In this document: piece by piece, positions 1 to 11,600 of the stretch
Numbering within the stretch: the stretch's first letter is position 1
Layout: each line of letters begins with the position of its first letter
From: Adineta vaga
Lineage: Eukaryota; Rotifera
Length of the DNA stretch: 64,000 bases
Assembly: GCA_021613535.1 (NCBI GenBank)
Contig: CP075494.1
Coordinates: forward strand, 6,944,001 to 7,008,000
Direction of reading: 5' to 3'
Translations under genes and position numbers: made by a program
Notes under the pieces: model-generated
What the model was told of the DNA's origin: nothing
Seen by the model: only the letters and a program-made list of their open reading frames with translations
Databases searched by the model: none

Positions 1-59
1 TCATAATCGCCCGATTCAACAAACGGAATATCTTCATCCAAAAAAACAGGATTGTCCAT
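1..59 (-). CDS. Unrecognised protein, N-terminal fragment cut by window edge
   Basis: An ATG on the minus strand at 57-59 opens a frame that stays open to the window edge. Its first residues read MDNPVFLDEDIPFVESGDY, an acidic start with no domain I recognise. It lies only 20 bp downstream of the stop codon of the small membrane protein at 80-719 and on the same strand, which suggests either a polycistronic transcript or a shared mRNA. The evidence for a gene is the clean ATG and coding-like composition over 19 codons, so it is weak. The rest of the gene is outside the window. Confidence 0.4.
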   Translation of the reverse strand, partial: MDNPVFLDEDIPFVESGDY

Positions 60-79
60 GGAGGTAATTTAGTTCATTA

Positions 80-719
80 TTAGTCAACTTTTTTCGAAGA
101 AGCGACGACGTTAGTAGTGGTTGATGTAGAATTTGGAATTAATTTATCTAATGAATTATGTGAACGTGATCGACCGTGCGATTCAAGATTCGAAGCTAGA
201 AGAAAGAAATATGAATAGTAAAATCAATTAGTTTTTCGTTATTAGATGTTTCGAATCAAACTTTTGAAATCATTATATATAGATGATGTCAAAATGGAAT
301 TCGATTTTAGTTTTTCGAGATGTTAGACTCCACACAATTAGAAAATAGAATTGTGCAGAAACACGATCTCGATCCTACTCAATTATGTTTTTAGACAATT
401 CGATTAAAATAACTTACGTGTTTTAGATAGTTGTTGAGTAATACTATGTCCGTAACGATACCAAGCAAGAAAAATAGCAACAAGAGCAATGAATAACCAA
501 ATAATTAAATAAGAAGTAAGACGAAATTCGAAATCGACCTCTATTTTTGAAGATATTTTGGTTTTTCTGAAATAGATAATAGAATAAATTAAGAATATGT
601 TCTGTGTTCATTCACAGCTGACCAGTTTCTATTTCGAATACAGTAGAAGAAGAAGAAGAAGAAGACAAAAACGAGAGAAAAGACAAACAAATTGACCACA
701 CAAAAGAAACAAAAAACAT
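80..719 (-). CDS. Small single-pass membrane protein, unrecognised
   Basis: Three exons can be joined in frame. The first starts at the ATG at 717-719 and encodes a hydrophobic N-terminus followed by a run of seven serines written by a GAA/TTC microsatellite (645-664 on the plus strand). The second (about 423-572) encodes one clear membrane span, SYLIIWLFIALVAIFLAWYR, followed by a basic stretch. The last encodes a Ser/Thr/Asn-rich tail ending in SSKKVD and a TAA at 80-82. The product is about 110 residues: a possible signal peptide, a short lumenal part, one membrane helix and a cytoplasmic tail. I do not recognise the family. It sits 35 bp downstream of the LUC7-like stop codon, so the two may be co-transcribed. 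The exon 1 to exon 2 junction is the least certain part; the span-containing exon is firm. Confidence 0.55.
645..664 (+). repeat. (GAA)n microsatellite, in coding sequence
   Basis: About seven GAA units that write a polyserine run on the minus strand in the small membrane protein gene. Confidence 0.8.
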
Positions 720-754
720 TATACAGATGATAAGATGAAGTTTCTGCTTGAAAA

Positions 755-2864
755 TCAATCCATCGGTATATCGGCTTGTTCTTTTGTATAATTATTACTT
801 TCTTTCATACTTCGTTGAATGTTTTCAAGAATACGTGTAGTTTCTTCATCATCATCAACATGAGCTTTTGTGGAATCAGTGTGTCGATCTGTATCATGAT
901 TACTACCATTCGATTTTGAATGTTCAATAGGTGATCGTGAATCATGTCGATGACGATGATGTCGACGAGATGAAGAAGTTGGAGTTCGCGATCGAGAACG
1001 ACGATGACGACGTGATGAACCAGAACTAAATTAGAGAAAAACCAAAATATTTTACTCAACATTCTAGAGATTGATTTACCGTGATCGTTTATGGCGACGT
1101 CTATCACGTGAACGTGAACGTGATGATCGATAATTACGTGAATGTTTGGATGAACGATGTCCTGATCTAAAAAATAAATATTCTTATTGATGTTTATACG
1201 TTTTTTTTCGCTTTACCTTGATCGTGAACGTCTTCGATCTTTATCTCGACTGGAAACTTTTTTCGATCGACTACGACTTCGACTACGTTGAGATGATCGA
1301 TAATCTCGATTGTAATAATCGTTTCCATTTCGATCACCACGATCCTTCCTAGATGAGGATGATGCTGATGGTGAACTACAAAAAAATAAAATTAGTAGAA
1401 TAATTCTTTATCATTTCATCTTACCTTCGATGTGATTTTCTTTCCAATTCATATTTTTCATTGTATTCACCGACACGTTTCTGTAAATCAGCTAGTTTCT
1501 CACGTATTTGAATAAAACCCAAATGTAATTTTCCACCGAAATGATCAGCTAAACGACGATCATTATCATGGATACCTAAATAAGCTGAACACACTTCACA
1601 GACACGTAATTTCTGTTGTTGATAGGTTGATGCTGGCATTGTTGCACGAAATTCTTGTTCCGAATCGACTTTTGATTTTCGTAGTTCTTCAACTTCTTCC
1701 AATAATTTCATCGATTCATCAACTAAACCTTGTGCACCTAATTCTTCAGCTCTCGCTAATTTTGTACCAATATGTTCACCTAATTCATGAATTAAATTCA
1801 TCTAAAAACGAAGAAAAAGAAATTTTCTTCTCAAAAATCAACGCAAAAAGATAAAAACTATTTTACTTTTCGTGCTGCTTCTTCACCTAATTCTTCCTGA
1901 GTTTCTCGAAGTTTTCGTTTTGCAGTTTCAGTTTTTCGATCAGCTTCAGCAACAAATTGATTTAATATATCTAACGCCTAAAATTCAAACAAAATCTTGT
2001 TTTTTTACAAAATTAAACAGTCATTTTCTTACATCACGTTCATAATGTAGATTACGCGATGGTGCTGCTCGTTCATAATCAGCACGTAAAGCATATTCAT
2101 GTACTTTTGGACATTCACCTAAATCAACTCTCTAGAAAACGAAAACAAAGAAGATTTTAAATTTCTAAATCATATCAAAACGAACATACCGTTCCCAAAA
2201 GAATTTCATGTGGACAACAACTTAATAAAAATGGTCGACATACACGACGATCTTCGAATGACATACTTGATTTTGTCACACCTAGAATTGTACAATGATC
2301 GTGTGTTTATTTTTATTTTCATAATCTTCAATATACATTAATTAATATTCGCTCATTTAGTATACTTACCCGAGTTTTCATCGGATTCAAATACATACCC
2401 GCTCGTTTTTCACAGTTTAAAGAAAATTTATGTTCTCTTACATACTCACGATATTTAGTTTGGAGCTGCTGACGTAAGTACATCTTATTGATAAATTCAT
2501 CATGATTTTAGCTAAAAAATGTACCTTTTTTTACAGAGAGTATGTTTATGTCTACGAGGGATGAATTGTTCAATCAACAATAGACAAAGAGAAAAACTAA
2601 AAATAAATGACACTCACGAGATTGTCCAATGTAAGGTATGGCAGATAGTAACAATGAATAAAAATGGACTCTCTGTGCCTTAAAAGAAGAGAAATAAGGG
2701 CACTACTAATAAAGAACACAAAATTGAATTTATCCTCATAAATGAATCAAATTCGCTTTTTTTGTTAACTGATTAGAAATATTGTTTAGGATTTATATTA
2801 ACATACCATTATCGGATCCCATCAATTGATCCAACATAGCTCGAATTTGATCGCGAGCAGTCAT
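755..2864 (-). CDS. LUC7L: LUC7-like U1 snRNP-associated splicing factor
   Basis: The first exon (2807-2864) encodes MTARDQIRAMLDQLMGSDN, the family's usual N-terminal helix. Later exons give the first zinc finger (FEDRRVCRPFLLSCCPHEIL ... GECPKVHE), the helical linker (exon near 1870-1979), and the second finger with CEVCSAYLGIHDNDRRLADH and GGKLHLGF (exon 1424-1802). Three further exons encode an Arg/Ser/His-rich tail that ends in PMD and TGA at 755-757. LUC7 proteins bind U1 snRNP and help choose weak 5' splice sites; the RS tail normally mediates contacts with other splicing factors in the nucleus. Intron 1 (about 2286-2806) is roughly ten times longer than the other introns of the gene. 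Identity is firm from both fingers in the right order; whether it corresponds to vertebrate LUC7L or LUC7L2 cannot be told. Confidence 0.93.
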
Positions 2865-4580
2865 TCTCGCTAATAATTAAATAAGACAAATACTACAATC
2901 TGAAATTTACAAAATAAAATTTAAATGTCATAACATATTATGAAGCAGGTGGCGCTTGATCTATCAATATAGAATATGTCTATGTGTGCCGTTCGTACAT
3001 TCTACCTGCTTACTTTTTATTGTTTCAAAACACCATGACTATGTTTCTTTGTTGAAACATATGGTAGAGGTTTGACAAACGACAACTACGTTGAATATTT
3101 CTAATTTAATTAATAGAAATAAATAGAAAATATTTGGAAATTCTTCAAATCTTACACACAAATTCATCTATTTTAATTATTCATGCAGATGTCACTATCT
3201 AACAGATTCATACATATAGTTGACACGTCACAATCCTTTAAATGATGATTATATTTTAATATTTATACATACAGGTAGATAATAGAGAATGAGAAATTAT
3301 AATTTCAAACTATTGTGTAATTATCTCTTTTTCAACGACTAAAAATAGAAGTGGTGCTCAGGTAAAAACATTAAATGAATCTTTTCTAGCAAATATTCAA
3401 TAACGATATAGATCTCTAGTTGTTGTCAGAAAGAAGCACACGATATGAAATCTTTCATTTAATAATAAAATGACAAAAGAAGACTGATAAACACCGTTGG
3501 TCGTACCGTATATTCATAATGTTCCATATATCTTTGTAAAATAGATACGAAGACATAGATATCATTCTCAATTTTTGAGTGTATTGTAGAAATTATGTAA
3601 GATAATTTTTTCTTTTATCAAGCAAATCTGTCTTTGAAAAGATATATATTCGCTGACAAAGCGCATTCACAGAATATACTTTCTATTTAACATAACAAAG
3701 AAGAAATTTCTTTTACTTGTATAATTAAAAACATTTCAATATTTCTCATTATGTATGACGTTTTTTTTTCAAATCAAAACAAACAATACAGTGGTGACAG
3801 ACGAATCATTTTTTATACGCAAATTTATGAAAGAGTGATCATTTACATATCAGTTTCGATATATGACTAATTCCAATTATAAAGAATTGAAGAGAACAAG
3901 AAATATAAATATACATAGGTTCAAGTTAGATAATAGCTTGGATCTTTTCACTTTGTGTCTATAACTATGTATGATCGCAAACCTGATGAGTATCATTCCG
4001 TAGAAACATATGTGTGAAGATCTGATATCTTGATTAAAATCAATGTTAACTTTAGATACAGAAGCTTATAGTTCGTAGGCTTCATCTCATTACAAATATT
4101 ACTGTAAACATATGTTGTCTGTCATGGATCGTTAGTTATTGTAATCAAGAACGAATATATGTATATAATCTTCAATTAATTATAGAACGATAAAAATCAA
4201 AACTCAACGCAAACATTGAATCAACTCTATATCTAAATGAATGCAATAAACTGGACAAACATTTTTTATTGTTTATTAATAGAACACTTAAAGTGATATA
4301 TTATTGTTATTGATTGTTAGTTTCCTTACATCACTATGTAATCAAAGAAGTTTTATTGTAAAAAATTTCGTTAGTTTTGAAGTAAGTAACAAAAAGAGTA
4401 AGAAATCAATAATGTTATAATCAGACAGAAAACTTACTGGAAAATGACAGAATAGAATAAAAAGCAATAATATGTTTTAGTTTTTCGTTGATCCTAGCTA
4501 TGAGAAACGCGTTTGAAATAAGTAGAAAAGAGGAAAAAAAACGAAATTCTAGATTGTTCATCGTTGTGTCGAGAGGCAAT
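2865..4580. other. Intergenic, 1.7 kb, no gene seen
   Basis: This stretch holds the upstream region of the LUC7-like gene and the 3' side of the REEP gene. It is very AT-rich, has no open frame with coding character on either strand, and shows no recognisable RNA gene or transposon. It is unusually long for this compact region. Confidence 0.6.
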
Positions 4581-5304
4581 TTATTGACTATTGCCAGGGT
4601 TGTATTCTTTTCTTGATGAATTATCTACAATAAAAATATGGTCAATATTTTCGATCAAATCAATTCATATGTGACTATCTTACTTGCTCGAGCGGATTTA
4701 TCGATTGTTGAATGAAATTTATGAACTATAGGACTAATAAGTCGATTAAACAACACATGAGAACCGCCTTTTGGTCCTGGAACCATTAACCAGATAAGAA
4801 ATAGACATTTACCAAGCCAATAGAATGGTAATGTATGAAAGAAATTGTGTCCAACATACTCAATAATACCGCATACAGCATAGACAACCCAATAGATTAA
4901 CCATTCTGTATCATCACGAGTACCTTTGGACTCGACAGCTAATACTCTATATCAATAAAAAAATAATCAATTTATTTTTCGTCATAAATTTCAAATGAAG
5001 CATCTATACTAACGAAGCATAAGCTGGATAAATGAATCCGATAAGATTACAAATAAAATCATTGGCCCAACCAAATGATAAATAAACAGCCAAAAGACCA
5101 AGTAAACCTATAATTATATGAAAAACAACAAAGAAATGATAAATACAATAAATATAGGACAGCAATACCTAAAGCAACGTGTTCACGTTTAACTTTTGCT
5201 TTTTGTTCCAGAAGACCCCAATATGAAGTAAATGGACCTTCGTATAAGTATGGTTTAATTTTGTTTTCAATCTTACGAATATAAGGTTGGATTGCAGCCG
5301 CCAT
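4581..5304 (-). CDS. REEP5/6-like (DP1/Yop1/HVA22) ER membrane-shaping protein
   Basis: Four exons on the minus strand. Exon 1 (from the ATG at 5302-5304) gives an N-terminal segment ending in KVKREHVALG, equivalent to the VNRSFIALG segment of REEP5. Exon 2 encodes a hydrophobic hairpin ending in LIGFIYPAYAS, the signature GFxYPAYxS of the family. Exon 3 (about 4685-4945) contains DDTEWLIYWVVYAVCGIIEY and a second hairpin. The last exon is a short polar tail ending at a TAA (4581-4583). Such proteins wedge into the outer leaflet of ER tubules and generate curvature. The length, close to 190 residues, fits the REEP5/6 branch rather than the longer REEP1-4 branch. The first hairpin is split by a short intron. 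Confidence 0.9.
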
Positions 5305-6285
5305 TTCTGAAAACCTTGAAATGAAAGGCCAAAGTGCAGGTTAACCAAAAAAAACAGCAAGGAAGAAAAGAAAATAATATTGGATTCTATTGGCCGAATA
5401 AGTAAACCATTGTAGAAACCTGAAGAAGAAATGCATATTTATCATAACTCGTGATGGAGCTAGAGGGTGGTCTGCTCTCCTTATCGAAAAGAAATATAGC
5501 CACCAAATAGAATATTTTCTAACTTCATTTCATGAATGTATATAGATAATCGATGATATGCCTCAATATACAATGCTTATCAATTTCAAATTATCTGTTG
5601 GCAGGATATGAGTATTCAGTAGGAAAATTGATCCCCAACTAAATAATGTTTTAAAATATTATCTTTAGATGAAAATCGCTTAGGAATTAGAAATTGAGTA
5701 AAAAATGGCAATTCTTTTCTATATTAGAGGATTTTACTTAGTCTTTCAGTATCGAATCATAGAAGAAGATAATGATGAATTATCATCATATAGTGTCCAA
5801 CATCTCTATCATTTCACTACATCAACAAGTAATAAAATATGTATCAAATCACAACGAAAAAATCGCTTCCATGATAAGGATCAAATATGTATATTGTTAT
5901 CATCAGATTATATTTAAAAAAAATAACATTTCAATAATATTTATTACCTTTTGTTAGCATATGTTGACAGCGATCTCTATAGTTAAAAATTTTATCAATG
6001 GTCTTATAATAATAACCAATGCAAACAGAGAAATCTATATATAAGACAGACAAGAGAGGTTTATTTTATTTTATTTTTCGTTTCACATTGAATTTAGAAA
6101 GATTATAGATAATTGATATAAAATCATTCTTTCATCAAAAATATATAGGTAGTGACGCAGATGTTTTTTTCTTAGATGGACTATCTAATCGTTCGAGACA
6201 TAGTATAAAAATAGTTTCTTTTCTCTTGTCTAATTTGAAAATTGATGATAGAAATAAATGCTTTTTTCTCTCATATCTATTTTAG
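5305..6285. promoter_or_regulatory. Shared upstream region of REEP (minus) and LSM4 (plus)
   Basis: About 980 bp lie between two divergently transcribed genes, so both promoters should fall here. Short open frames around 5705-5957 have skewed low-complexity composition and no recognisable motif; I treat them as chance. No TATA box can be assigned with confidence in such AT-rich DNA. Confidence 0.4.
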
Positions 6286-6989
6286 ATGGTGAGTGAAAGT
6301 AAAAGTATTGTGAAATTCTTATACATATTATTTCTATTATTCTTAGCTACCATTGACACTTCTTCGAACTGCTGTGTTTCATCCTATGGTAAGGAATTGA
6401 TTGAAATAAATTTTTGTTCTGTATCTATTTATTTTATATGTCAATAGTTGGTTGAACTTAAAAATGGTGAAACATACAATGGAAATTTGGTTAGTTGTGA
6501 CAATTTTATGAATATTCATTTACGTGATGTTATTTGTACGTCTCGAGTAAGTTTCTAGTTTTTCGTTGTTTAACATAGATTTTATGTTCAATATGAAGGA
6601 TGGTGATCGATTTTGGAAAATTCCTGAATGTTATGTACGTGGTAATACAATCAAATATCTTCGATTACCTGAAGATATTCTTGGACTAGTCAAAGAAGAT
6701 ATAAATGAGAAACCATCACGTTCAGGACCACCTTCACGTCGTCCATTCCGTGGTCGTGGTGATGGTGGACGTGGAGGTAAAATCAATTTGACTGACAAAG
6801 TTCAAATAATCATACTAACAAACTAATATGATTTTATTTTTAGGACATACTGGTCGACCTGGAGGATCCGGTGACCATCGTAAAGGAGGTGGTGGTGGTG
6901 GTGGTGGTGGTAATCGTGGTGGACATCAAGGATCACGTGGAGGTGGTCGTGGTGGTCAACAAGGTGGACAATTTCGTCAAGGACGATAA
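6286..6989 (+). CDS. LSM4: LSM4, subunit of the Lsm2-8 / Lsm1-7 RNA-binding ring
   Basis: The spliced product begins [32 protein letters not shown] and continues through [32 protein letters not shown] and LRLPEDI, which matches LSM4 along the whole Sm fold (Sm1 and Sm2 motifs). The C-terminus is a Gly/Arg-rich tail (RGG-like, with a run of about nine glycines near 6890-6910) typical of animal LSM4, which is methylated and drives P-body association. LSM4 binds U6 snRNA 3' ends in the nucleus and deadenylated mRNAs in the cytoplasm. The coding part of the first exon appears to be only the ATG (6286-6288), flanked by an acceptor-like TTTTAG on the left and a GTGAGT donor on the right. Introns are 50-70 bp. 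Confidence 0.92.
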
Positions 6990-7718
6990 TATACAGCAAC
7001 AATGATATTGAACAAAGTTTATCACAAGGAAATCAATACTACCTAGTCCAGATGAACAACTTGTGACATTTCTCAACTAATTTCAAACGTTGCTTGTCTA
7101 TTATTTTTTTTTCTAAAATTAAATCATTGTAAAGAGATATAATCACTTTAAACATTTGCTTGTCAATCGATTCAGATACTTGTTTCGACATTATATTACA
7201 AAACAAAATTTTCAAAATAGTTTTCTTTTACTACAAAAAAGATTATCATATCGTCAAATTATATTTTTGAAACTAATATATAAAGAAAAAGTTTATTTAT
7301 GTATTCAATTCAGAATTGTAACATTGATGAAATAGAATATAGAAAATATCCTCAAGAAAACTCAACTCAAACCAATCACGTTCAATAAACAAATAATAAC
7401 GCCATCTTCATTCTCCTATTGGTCCTTTACAACCTTGTTTTTTCTTTATTTTCTACATAATAAAATGATATTCAAATAACACAAGCATTCGGCAATATCA
7501 TACATAAAATAGTCTCATGATGCTATGTATCAGGTGATCTAGATCGTTTGTATGTATAACCATTACTTTATATGCAACGTCATATCAACAAAAGACATTC
7601 TTTCGTTTTGTGTCTATGTATATACGCACACACATGATTTCTATCGTTCTTCATTTGTCCTTCGTATATAATGTGTATTCGTTTTTCTAGATTAACTACT
7701 ATTAGAGATAAAGATATC
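6990..7718. other. Intergenic between LSM4 and the RAD6-like gene
   Basis: Holds the LSM4 3' untranslated region and the upstream region of the ubiquitin-conjugating enzyme gene. No coding frame or RNA gene is visible. Confidence 0.5.
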
Positions 7719-8364
7719 ATGTCTTCGGCACCAAATCCTACCACAACAACGACAACGACAGCTCAGCGTCGTTTGATGCGTGATTTACGTGATTTAACAC
7801 AAAATCCCGTTGATGGTATTAATGCTGCGCCAATTAGTACCGATAATATTTTTCAATGGAATGCAATACTTGATGGACCAGATGATAGTCTATTTGAAGA
7901 TGCAAGTTTTGTTTTAACACTTAAATTTCCACAAGATTATCCAAATCATCCACCTGATGTGAAATTTGTTACAAAAGTTTTTCATCCAAATATATGTGAG
8001 TTTGATGATGCAAATTGATTTATAATTTCGTTCTTTTTTTTCTTCCTATCTAGATATGGATGGATCAATTTGTTTGGATATTTTACAGCAACGTTGGAGT
8101 GCAAGTTTAGATGTTTCTACATTATTAGTTTCTATCCGTTCATTATTAACTGATCCAAATCCTGCTTCACCAGCCAATTCGGAAGCAGCAATGCTTTATC
8201 AAAATCATCGTCGTGATTATGAACGGCGTGTACGTGAATATATCGATCAACAAATCATGGAAGATGAAGATAATGATGAAAAGGATGATGGAAAATCAGC
8301 TACAGATAAAAAGCATAATATAACTATGACAACAACAACATCCCCACAACCTCCTTCTGCCTAG
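7719..8364 (+). CDS. RAD6-type ubiquitin-conjugating enzyme E2 (UBE2A/B-like) with acidic tail
   Basis: Two exons (7719-7995 and 8054-8364) joined by a 58-bp intron encode about 195 residues. After a Thr-rich extension of some 15 residues comes the E2 fold: [20 protein letters not shown], then [20 protein letters not shown] and [18 protein letters not shown], where the Cys is the catalytic residue and HPN the oxyanion motif. [11 protein letters not shown] matches UBE2A/B closely. RAD6 enzymes pair with RAD18 to monoubiquitinate PCNA, with BRE1-type E3s for histone H2B, and with UBR1-type E3s for N-degron substrates. Vertebrate UBE2A/B end near residue 152; here about 40 more residues follow, beginning with an acidic stretch ([11 protein letters not shown]) and ending Thr/Pro-rich, reminiscent of the acidic tail of budding-yeast Rad6. 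An in-frame ATG at 7670 lies upstream but only within a non-conserved region. Confidence 0.92.
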
Positions 8365-8607
8365 TGATTAGTCATTTGTTTTCCCTTCTTTGCGCATCAC
8401 AAACTTGATCAACAGTGTATGTGTGTGTATATAGATTGACTATAGATTCTCGCATTTGGATTTCATTTCATTTTGTATATAATATTTCAGCGTAGTTGGT
8501 CCTCTTATATGACGAATATTTTTTCTGTCTCTCACACTTTTTTAATGTCATATTAAAATATATATATATATCTATATATAAATATAAATAAAAAGAAATG
8601 ACCAACG

Positions 8608-11600
8608 TTATGTTTCTATTCGGAGATTTACTGTAGGATAGAATGAGAAAAGATTTTGAATGAGAAGATTTTGAATTTGTTCGATGAGAATTTGAGAAAT
8701 TGTAAGTTGAATTTCAGTTTGAGTATCAGAACGATTAATTTTAATTAAATGTTTATCGATTGTTCTTCCAATGGTAATATTTTGATAATCAAGTCGTTCA
8801 TAAAATAATGAATGTAGACAAATTAAGAGCTTTTCGTAGAAACCAACAGGGAGAAAATTTCCATTTCCATTTAAGATTTTTAAGATTTGAATTGGATCTG
8901 AACTGAGAATTTGAGAATTTGATGTATCAATTTCATTGATCGATGGTAATTCATCGATTTGAATTTGATTTTGTTCATTCATTGATGAATTTTGTTTTGT
9001 TTCTTCAATTAAATTTACATTTGGAATATGTGCTTGTCGAATATCTGTTGCAAACCATAATTGTTGTTGTTTTATTTTTCGTGTTCGTTCACATTTTAGA
9101 TGTTCATAGATTCGATTTTGTTCGAGTAGTTTAAAATATTCATTCGAATCGATATCTTCGGATTTTTCACTCGTTAACCACGGACAAACAAAACTAAGTG
9201 TTGAAAATTCTTGATCTAAAACAAAGAATAAGAGAATAGGATTGAGAATGTTTTAGAAGTTCCTACAATCTAAATTTGATTCATTGACATAGCCAAGATA
9301 TAGACATTCCATTAATCGACAATATTCAATAATAGTTTCATCTTTTAACGTTTCTTCACCAGTATTTTGTTCATTGAATAGAATATGAAGCATTTTCCAT
9401 GTATATTCTCCACGTATTAGCAAACGATCACGATCGATTTGAAATAATTCTTCTGTTGGATAATAACCACCGAAACGAAATATCATATTTTCTTCATAGT
9501 CTAACCATTGATCAAGACGAGGACGAAATATAGTACGAGAAAATATATTATTCAGAAGATAGTAAGGTTTAATTAGGATAATCATTTGAGTACCTTGATT
9601 AAAACAAACAATATCACCCGTCATTTTTAAATAATCAAGACATTCATCAAATGTCATTTGATCGATTTCATTTTCAACTAATTCATTCTTTGCCTCTTCA
9701 TCTTCGTCTTCTTCTTCGTCTGTTTGAATTTGAGAGAATTCTTGAATTTCCGATTCATATTCTGATGATTCAGATAAGGTTCCATTACTTTTCTGAAAAC
9801 GTTTGAAACATGTTTCATAATCAATTGTTAATAGATCTTGTCCAAGAAATCCTAAACGTCGTTTTAAAGCTTGACATTTTTCTTTATGATGAATAATATT
9901 CCACTGTTGAGCAATAATTTCAAATGTTCCAATGACATTTGATATATCATTATTATCTAAATAGATCGGTTCAGGAAATAATTCTGAATATAAAGTTATA
10001 TTCGTTCGTTGATTTTCTTCATCTGTTAAGAACATATTAACTTTCGAATGGATTTCTTCGAGTAATTGTTGTTTTTGATCATTCGATCCTATTTGACAAT
10101 CTTTAAGAAAACCGACAATAGCAATAGCTGCTTGTGAACAATGATCAGATATAGATTCAATATAACGAAATAGATGAATATATAACCATTCATTTGTTAG
10201 TAATGCATCGTAATCAATAATTGGAATATTATTCTCATTTCTAGAAGTATGAAAAAGAAAATATGATAAGAAAGAAATAATGACAATATGTCATACTCAT
10301 CGTTGTTTTCTGCAAGAATTTTTGATTCGATAATATTTAATAGATTCGTTAAATTAACAGGAAGAATGAATAGAGCATTTGGATCGTAGAGTAATGGATT
10401 TAATATTTCCAAACTAGGATCATTTGTCAGATCAAAGATTGTACATGAAAGATTATTTTTTGTCATTAATGTCGATTTATTCAAATAGATTTCGAAGAAA
10501 TCTTTTGATCGATATGTTTGTAGAGGAGGTGGATAGTATCGTTTCGTTTTTTCAGTTCGAGTAAGAAAATTATCACTATTTGTTGATATTCGTTTTTGAA
10601 TTCGTTGTAAAGGAAATACAGTTGATCCATGTTCACTCGAAAGATGTTGACTATTTTCTTCAATCATATCCATTTGTTTATCTTGTAATAATGAGACATA
10701 CATATCCACTGTTTTTCGTGTATTTGAAATCATTTTATGATTATTAATAAGTTTAATTGTAAATGTTGTTTTACCAATACTTTTCGGTCCGAGAAGAATT
10801 AATTTCATATGATAGAAATTATTTGAAAGAAGTTTTTCTTTTGTTTCCATATAATCAAATAATGTTTGAACATTAGTTGTTTTCCATACAAAACTTGGAG
10901 GATCTTGAATCGTATTTCCAGATAGATGAAGACCAATACGTTGAAATCGATCATCGAATGTATGCATTGATTTTAGATTAATCATTTGACGAATTGATAA
11001 TGGAAGTGATGTTAATTGATTACATCGTAAATCAAGTGTTTCGATTTGTTTTAGATAACAAATTTCATCGGAAAGAAATGTTAATTTATTATATGAAAGA
11101 TCCAATGTTGTTAATGATTCACTTTGTGATAAACCATTTTCAATTTTATCAATTTGATTATGACTAATAATGAACTTTTTCAATGTTGAAATATGAGTAA
11201 TACAACTAGGTAAATGAGTAAAATTATTATTTGTTAAGATGAGTATTTCTAATTGTTTAATTTTAAGGAAATGATCTGGTATTTGTTCAAGACGATTATG
11301 TGACATATCAAGAAATTTTAATTGATTCATCGTAGCAATTGCTTCAGGTATTTCAGTAAAGGAATTATGTGCTAAATATAATTGATTAAGATTTAATAAA
11401 GTTTGTTCATTTGGAATAAAATTTAATTTTGTATAATTTAAATCTAATGTTAATAGACCTTCAAGTTCAAAGATTACTTGTGGTATATGTTCGGAACGAA
11501 TTTTTCCTTCATCGATTAATTCTAACATGTAATTATCGAGTAAACGATAGAATGTTTTAAAATTTATATTAAATTGATATAATTGACGACATTCAACTAA

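Noticed and set aside
5705-5957. Two overlapping small frames between REEP and LSM4
   Set aside because: Low-complexity, overlapping in two frames, no conserved content.
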